Shown here: positions 59,211-64,000 of the stretch, piece after piece
How positions within the stretch are numbered: the stretch's first letter is position 1
Layout of the letters: each line of letters begins with the position of its first letter
Source: Theropithecus gelada
Lineage: Eukaryota; Chordata; Mammalia; Primates; Cercopithecidae
DNA length: 64,000 nucleotides
Assembly (NCBI RefSeq): GCF_003255815.1
Contig: NC_037680.1
Span: 20,693,825-20,757,824 of the forward strand
Reading direction: 5' to 3'
Position numbers and translations under genes: made by a program
The notes under the pieces: generated by a model
What the model was told of the DNA's origin: nothing
What the model saw: the letters and a program-made list of their open reading frames with translations, nothing else
Database searches by the model: none

Positions 59211-59975
59211 TGATATGGTTGGGACGTTTGTCCCCTCCGAATCTCACACTGAAATGGGATCCCCAGTATTGGAGGTGGGACCTAGTGGGAGGTATGCATC
59301 ATGGGGGCAGATCCCTTATGAATAGCTTAGCAGCATCTCCTTGGTGATAAGTGAGTTCTTGCTCATTTAGTTTACAGGAGATCTGGTTCTTTAAAAGAAT
59401 TTGGGGCTGGGCACAGTGTCTCATATCCGCAATCCCAGCTCTTTAAGAGGCAGAGGCAGGTGGATCACTTGAGTATAGGAGTTCAAGACCAGCCTGGGCA
59501 TCATGGTAAAACCCTATCTCTACAAAAAATACAGAAAAAAAAAAAAAAATTGTTGGGTGTGGTGCACAGCTGTAGTCCCAGCCCCTTGGAAGGCTGAGGT
59601 GGAAGGATCTCCCAGGAGGTTGCAGTGAGCCGAGGTCCCCCCACTGCACTACAGCCTGTGCAACAGAGCAAGACCTTGTCTCAAAGAAACAAACAAACAA
59701 ACAAAAACAAACTAAAAAAGAATCTAGGACTTCCCTCTACTCTCTCTGGCTCCCTCTCTTGCCATGTGATGTGCTGGCTGCTGGCTCCCCCTTTGCCTTC
59801 CATCATGATTGGAAGCTTCTTGGAAGCCCTCGTGGGAAGCTGATTCCACGATTATTCTTTGTGTATAGCCTGCAGAACTGTGAGCAAAAATTAAACCTCT
59901 TTTTTTTTTTTTTTTTTTAATGAATTGCCCAGCCTCAGGTATTTCTTTATAGCAACGCAACAATGGGCTAATACA
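59211..59975 (+). mobile_element. MST/MLT1-type MaLR LTR split by an Alu
   Basis: Starts TGATATGGTTGGGACGTTTG and ends CAATGGGCTAATACA. Interior text includes TGGAGGTGGGACCTAGTGGG and AGCCTGCAGAACTGTGAGC followed by a decayed poly(A) signal and an internal T run at about 59898-59916. An Alu at 59402-59715 separates the halves. Confidence 0.93.
59402..59715 (+). mobile_element. AluJ/S-type inserted in the LTR
   Basis: Diverged dimer with an A run in the middle linker (about 59535-59549) and a tail of (CAAA)n units. Target sites AAAAGAATT (59393-59401) and AAAAGAATC (59716-59724) match at 8 of 9. Confidence 0.92.
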
Positions 59976-60354
59976 GTATCTATAAATGGCATGGGGTTGT
60001 AACATCTGTCTGGGAGCAGTGAGGGGCAAGCCATTGTCAGTTAAGGCCACAAAAAAAAGTTACCAACTAGTTCACCAAATGGAGCTTCAGGCAACACACT
60101 GGAGACAGAGACCACAAAAAGGCACAGAGCACCACGCAGACTGAGAAAGAAGACTCATTCCTGGTCCCAGGAGTATGCATCAGCAAGCAATTTGAAGGCT
60201 TATGTGACATAGCTAATAAAAAAATGTGAGCCATATTTAAAATAAAGTTTAGATAAGAATAGCATATAGTATTAGCACTGGATACATGAAAGCATCAGTG
60301 GAGGAAGGACACTGCCATCCTGGCTCAAAATTGAGACTCTAAGGTAGCTCGCTC
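59976..60354. other. no recognisable feature
   Basis: Unique sequence between the LTR and the TA/CA array. Confidence 0.35.
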
Positions 60355-60774
60355 TCTCTTTCTCTCTCTCTCTATATACACACACACATATATACACATA
60401 CATATATACACACACATATATACACATACATATATACACACACACATATATACACATACATATATACACACACACATATATACACACATATATACACACA
60501 CATATGTACACATACATATATACACACATATACACACATACATATATACACACACATATATACACATACATATATACACACACACATATATACACATACA
60601 TATATATGCACACATATATACACATACATATATACACACACATATACACATACATATATACACACACACATATATACACATATATATTGTATACATATAT
60701 ACATACACATATATATGTATACATATATACATACACATATATAGGTATACATATATACATACACATATAATTTG

Positions 60775-60809
<35 letters not shown>
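60355..60809. repeat. long compound TA/CA array with a 28-30 bp superperiod
   Basis: A short (CT)n run is followed by about 430 bp of interleaved TATATACA and CACACA segments. The motif ACACATACATATATACAC recurs every 28-30 bases, so it is both micro- and minisatellite-like. From 60373 to 60687 it strictly alternates pyrimidine and purine. Several long frames of Cys, Tyr, Val, Ile and Met (60272-60863, minus strand, up to 177 codons) are artefacts. Confidence 0.97.
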
Positions 60810-60887
60810 TTTTTTTTTGAGACACAGTCTCATTCTGTCACCCAGGCTAGAGTGCAGTGGCATGATCTTGGCTTACTGCAACCTCCG
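60810..60887 (-). mobile_element. Alu fragment, antisense, about 78 bp
   Basis: T run then GAGACACAGTCTCATTCTGTC and GCTTACTGCAACCTCCG; the match stops abruptly there. Only the 3' end of the right monomer is present. The TA/CA array sits where its tail would continue. Confidence 0.9.
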
Positions 60888-61873
60888 TATAGCCATATTT
60901 AAAGCAAGTTTTGTTTATATGTTCACCAGGAGCTGGAAGTTAATATCAGAATGCTATTGAACATTCTCCTGCACCTTTTGCATCTATTTTTCCTTGTTGA
61001 ATATAATAACAAAGTATGCATTTTAAATTTTATCTCACTGGATTGTCTGAGTTGTCATTCCCAAATAATTATTTTGTTTTCTTCATTAGCTCTCCAATGA
61101 AAGAATCCATTAGGATTATTACAGTGAGGCATCCTCTTCCTGACTATTCTGGTGAAGATCCAAGCAAATAAACAGTAAAATTCTTAAGAAACAGCATTTT
61201 TTTTTTTCACATGTGTTTTACAATGTTTCCCCAACCCCCACAACCTTCTTGTTACAAATGACATTGCTATAAACTTACACCCTAAGGCCTGCCTTGGTAA
61301 ACTCACAGGAAGATGTATGCAATGAGGAAAAGAAAACGCAATGGTAGCTCCAAATCCTGGAACTCATGTTGAAGAATTCCCTTGGAAATGATGATTCAGC
61401 AATAGAAGCTTGAACCAAACTGAATTGTAAGCTAATAATTGTCATCACCTATAATAACTTATTTGGCCTTCATCTGCATCAATAATGAAAAACAGCAAAC
61501 CAAAGAAAAATTAATGCCTCAGTATACACATTCTCTTCTGCCGAAGTGAGAATCAAGATTCTTATAGGATTCATTTGTTTCCCTGAGTTGCTACAGATCA
61601 TGATAATTACTCATAAAACCATCAAGAGCTGCAAATACCTAGATCTTGCACTAAGATGATTATTTTTGTTTTGAATACACGGAATATACTTTTATATTCT
61701 CATTTGACAAAAAAAGAGCTAATACTCTGATGGGTAAAAACTAAACTTGTATAAACTTTAGGATACCCAAATCTAATTTTCTTTCCATGCTTTTCTGAGA
61801 TTTGTTCTTCTTGATCATCCTTTAGTTTTTATCACATGACACTTTCTTCTCTCTGATACCTCAAGTCACTTTT
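60888..61873. other. no recognisable feature
   Basis: AT-rich unique sequence. Confidence 0.35.
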
Positions 61874-61890
61874 AATACAGTCAGAAAGAG

Positions 61891-62206
61891 GCTGGGCACG
61901 GTGGCTAGGCTGTGAGCTGTGGCTCAAGCTGTAATCCCAGCACTTTAGAAGGGAGGGCAGATCGCCTGAGGTCAAGAGTTCAAGACCAGCCTGGCCAACA
62001 TGGTGAAACCCTGTCTCTACTGGAAATACAAAAAGTCATTGGCCATGATGGCACGGGCCTGTAATTCCAGAGACTCAGGAGGCTGAGGCATGAGAATTTC
62101 TTGAACCTGGGAGGCGGAGGTTGCAGTGAGCTGAGATTGTGCCACTGCACTCCAGCCTGGGCGACAGAGTGGATATCTGTCTCAACAAATAAAAATAAGA
62201 AAAAAG
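61891..62206 (+). mobile_element. AluS-type with an 18-bp internal insertion
   Basis: Full-length dimer with a perfect 17-bp target-site duplication, AATACAGTCAGAAAGAG, at 61874-61890 and 62207-62223. Near the 5' end 18 extra bases (61907-61924) separate two GTGGCT copies. Confidence 0.95.
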
Positions 62207-62223
62207 AATACAGTCAGAAAGAG

Positions 62224-62557
62224 TCCTTGTACTCCACTGGTTCTTCCCCAATAACTTCACATACCTCCTTCTTTACACAGAGCAATTGCATCAGAATGAG
62301 AGTGTTTTTGTGGTGGGAAGCAGTTGATTTGTCTTTGTATCCTCGGGGTCTGCCACATGTTAGTATATGTCCAAAGTTTGTTAAATTGTTAAAATGAAAG
62401 CTGAAGTTAGTTTACTCAATATTCGTTGAGAGAAATAATTGTTATAAACATTATGCATGGAGGTATATTTTCTATTCTTCATTATTTTTCAATTATCTTT
62501 CCCCCCTCTCTATGGAGAGAAATAAAGATCTCTGTAATATTTAAAAATCCACTTATT
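62224..62557. other. no recognisable feature
   Basis: Unique sequence before the tRNA-like fragment. Confidence 0.35.
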
Positions 62558-62566
62558 TAAAGTGCC

Positions 62567-62612
62567 GGTAGTATAGCTGGGTAGCTCAGTTGGTTACAGT
62601 GTGGTGCTAATA
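62567..62612 (+). pseudogene. 5'-half fragment resembling tRNA-Ile(AAU)
   Basis: From 62575 the sequence follows a human-type tRNA-Ile(AAU) from its 5' acceptor strand through the D arm into the anticodon loop: GGTAGCTCAGTTGGTTACAG, then TGTGGTGCTAATAA. The A-box TAGCTCAGTTGG is intact. The match ends in the anticodon loop (CTAATAA), and no B-box, T arm or 3' acceptor strand follows, so it cannot be a working tRNA gene. Nine-base direct repeats TAAAGTGCC at 62558-62566 and 62611-62619 flank it like target-site copies. It could instead be the head of an unnamed tRNA-derived SINE. Confidence 0.6.
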
Positions 62613-62654
62613 AAGTGCCAGCAACAATAATTGTATCATTAAATGTATTTACTG

Positions 62655-62810
62655 AGATCTAACATATCTCATTTTTAAAAATATGCATTCAAGCATCAGG
62701 CATTAGAGCGTATTATATGATCTTCCAGTTGACCCCAACATTGATAAAAAGAAATAGGGAGTTGAGAAAGGTGTGACTATACAATAATTAAATTTAAAAA
62801 ATTAAACACT
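62655..62810 (+). repeat. 155-bp dispersed repeat, copy 1
   Basis: Starts AGATCTAACATATCTCATTT and ends AAAATTAAACACT. It aligns along its full length with 63469-63623, about 80% identical by eye with one small indel. I do not recognise the family. There are no obvious terminal inverted repeats. Confidence 0.75.
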
Positions 62811-63429
62811 GTACTGAATATTCATTTTATTTTCATTATAGGCTATGTAGTTTGTATTTTAGATTAGTGGACTGTAGAATCTATTTTAAAACATATAAAG
62901 TTGACTTTGAATTAAGGGAGCTTCCAAAACATTTTAAAATTCACATTCAACCCTTAAATGCAGTGCTGTAATTCTAGCAACCAATAGCACTTAACTGTCT
63001 TCTAGGGAAGCTGCCCCATAAAATGGCATTATGAAAGCTTATATTCCATATACATTTGTCATGTACATGCTACAGCCTCTAATATTACCAGACTGCAAAA
63101 GATACTATACTTGGGTAAAAAATGATAAAATAAAAACAGACTATTGTCTTGAGTCCTGAATGACTCTGCAGAGGACCTGGGACTCATGATTAATAACATT
63201 GTTTAATGATTTTTCTATTTTAGTTTTACATACTATTATTGAAAAGTTACATCATATATTGAAATACAGGATTGTTTTACTTTGATATGAAGCCAGGTTT
63301 CAATGTCTGCTTGCAATTCAACATGGAAAATCATTTTGGTCAGTAATATTTGTTGACATAGCATGCAAAACAAACAAACAACCTCCCCCCTCCCCAAAAA
63401 AAAAAACAAGTCTAGATTTGAAGTCATAC
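62811..63429. other. no recognisable feature
   Basis: AT-rich unique sequence with a C-rich/A-rich patch at about 63383-63408. Confidence 0.35.
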
Positions 63430-63750
63430 GAGAATTTCCACTCTGTCATTTACTTGTTATATGACCCTAGATCTAATGTAGCTCATTTTAAAAAATATGC
63501 ATCCAAATATCATGCATTAGAGTTTATGCTATGACCTTCCAGTTGTCCCCAATATTGATACACACAAATAGGGAGCTTTAAAAATGTGACTATCCAGTAA
63601 TTAACTTCACAAAATTAAACATTTAAAAATTAAAATTAGCAATTCATTTACCTCTCTGAATCTGTTTCCTCATGTAAATATGAGGGTAGCAGCCCATTCT
63701 TGTCATCTGGGAAGTGTTGTAAAGGGAATTACATATGTTAAAGTAAGTAG
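63430..63750 (+). mobile_element. MIR split by the 155-bp repeat
   Basis: MIR text CCACTCTGTCATTTACTTGTTATATGACCC lies at about 63439-63467, and the expected continuation CATTTACCTCTCTGAATCTGTTTCCTCATG resumes at about 63645. The intervening stretch is copy 2 of the 155-bp repeat plus a short A/T-rich tail. Confidence 0.65.
63469..63623 (+). repeat. 155-bp dispersed repeat, copy 2, inside a MIR
   Basis: Starts AGATCTAATGTAGCTCATTT and ends AAAATTAAACATT, 814 bp downstream of copy 1 in the same orientation. It breaks a MIR, so it arrived by insertion or duplication after the MIR. An A/T-rich stretch (ATTTAAAAATTAAAATTAGC) follows it. Confidence 0.75.
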
Positions 63751-64000
63751 AAGTGTTTTCCAAACTGGAAGGGACTGCACAAATTTCCTATCATATGAGC
63801 TGGAATGTGCAAGCTTTACAGGAAAAAGTAAAACATAAAGGCAAGGGGGAGTACTTTTCTGATTACCTACATGACAATTTTCCACATAAAAAAATTACTG
63901 CAATTCGAATAGAAATGTTACAGAAAGAATATATAGACTTTCTTAAATCACTTGGAAATGGATATTTTCTTGGTAGCACAATCCTGGGAAAGCTATTTAT
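63751..64000. other. no recognisable feature
   Basis: AT-rich sequence to the end of the window. Confidence 0.35.

Noticed and set aside
60272..60863. Long minus-strand frames of 163-177 codons rich in Cys, Tyr, Ile and Val
   Set aside because: They run through the TA/CA array in three frames at once, which is what a stop-free simple repeat gives. No gene signal accompanies them.
62567..62612. A functional tRNA-Ile gene
   Set aside because: The T arm, B-box, variable loop and 3' acceptor strand are missing.

Overview
This is nuclear DNA of a human or another ape. It holds about twenty primate Alu elements, from old J-type to young Y-type copies, together with L1, L2, MIR, MaLR/MST LTRs, ERV1 LTRs and hAT/Tigger DNA-transposon remnants. 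The background is AT-rich and CpG-poor. There is no CpG island and no open reading frame that looks like a working gene. The window reads as a gene desert or the inside of a very large intron.

Layout. 1-4.7 kb is mostly unique; an open frame at 621-1076 has splice-acceptor and poly(A)-signal look-alikes. 4.7-7.2 kb has a rearranged inverted Alu with a 144-bp tandem duplication, an L1 3' end and an old Alu. 7.2-13 kb has MIR relics and a repeat-free block at 11.4-12.35 kb. 13-18.3 kb has an MLT1 LTR, an ERV1-type LTR, two AluY copies and a long imperfect palindrome. 21-23.2 kb has a hAT relic and two tetranucleotide microsatellites, one grown from an Alu tail. 25.7-29.4 kb has a second copy of the same ERV1-type LTR, a hAT element, an MLT1 LTR and a nested Alu pair. 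30.7-33.4 kb has a well-preserved antisense solo LTR, an L2 and another repeat-free block. 34-47 kb has Alus, an MLT1 LTR joined to MaLR internal sequence, and L2/MIR relics. 47.5-49.5 kb is an L1 3' end split by a 335-bp MER1-type transposon with matching 8-bp target sites. 50-56.5 kb has Alus, an internally deleted MER2-like element, an MST/THE1-type LTR and a (CA)n array. 57.5-64 kb has an old L1/HAL1, an MST LTR split by an Alu, a 450-bp TA/CA array, a fragment resembling the 5' half of tRNA-Ile, and a 155-bp direct repeat whose second copy interrupts a MIR.

Nothing here forms a pathway or operon. The best candidates for something undescribed are small: the tRNA-Ile half flanked by 9-bp direct repeats, the unidentified 155-bp dispersed repeat beside it, the 315-bp uninterrupted alternating pyrimidine-purine tract, the 84-bp palindrome, and the repeat-free blocks that may be conserved regulatory DNA. 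Family names were assigned by eye from remembered consensus sequences. Edges of old repeats are good to roughly 10-30 bases.
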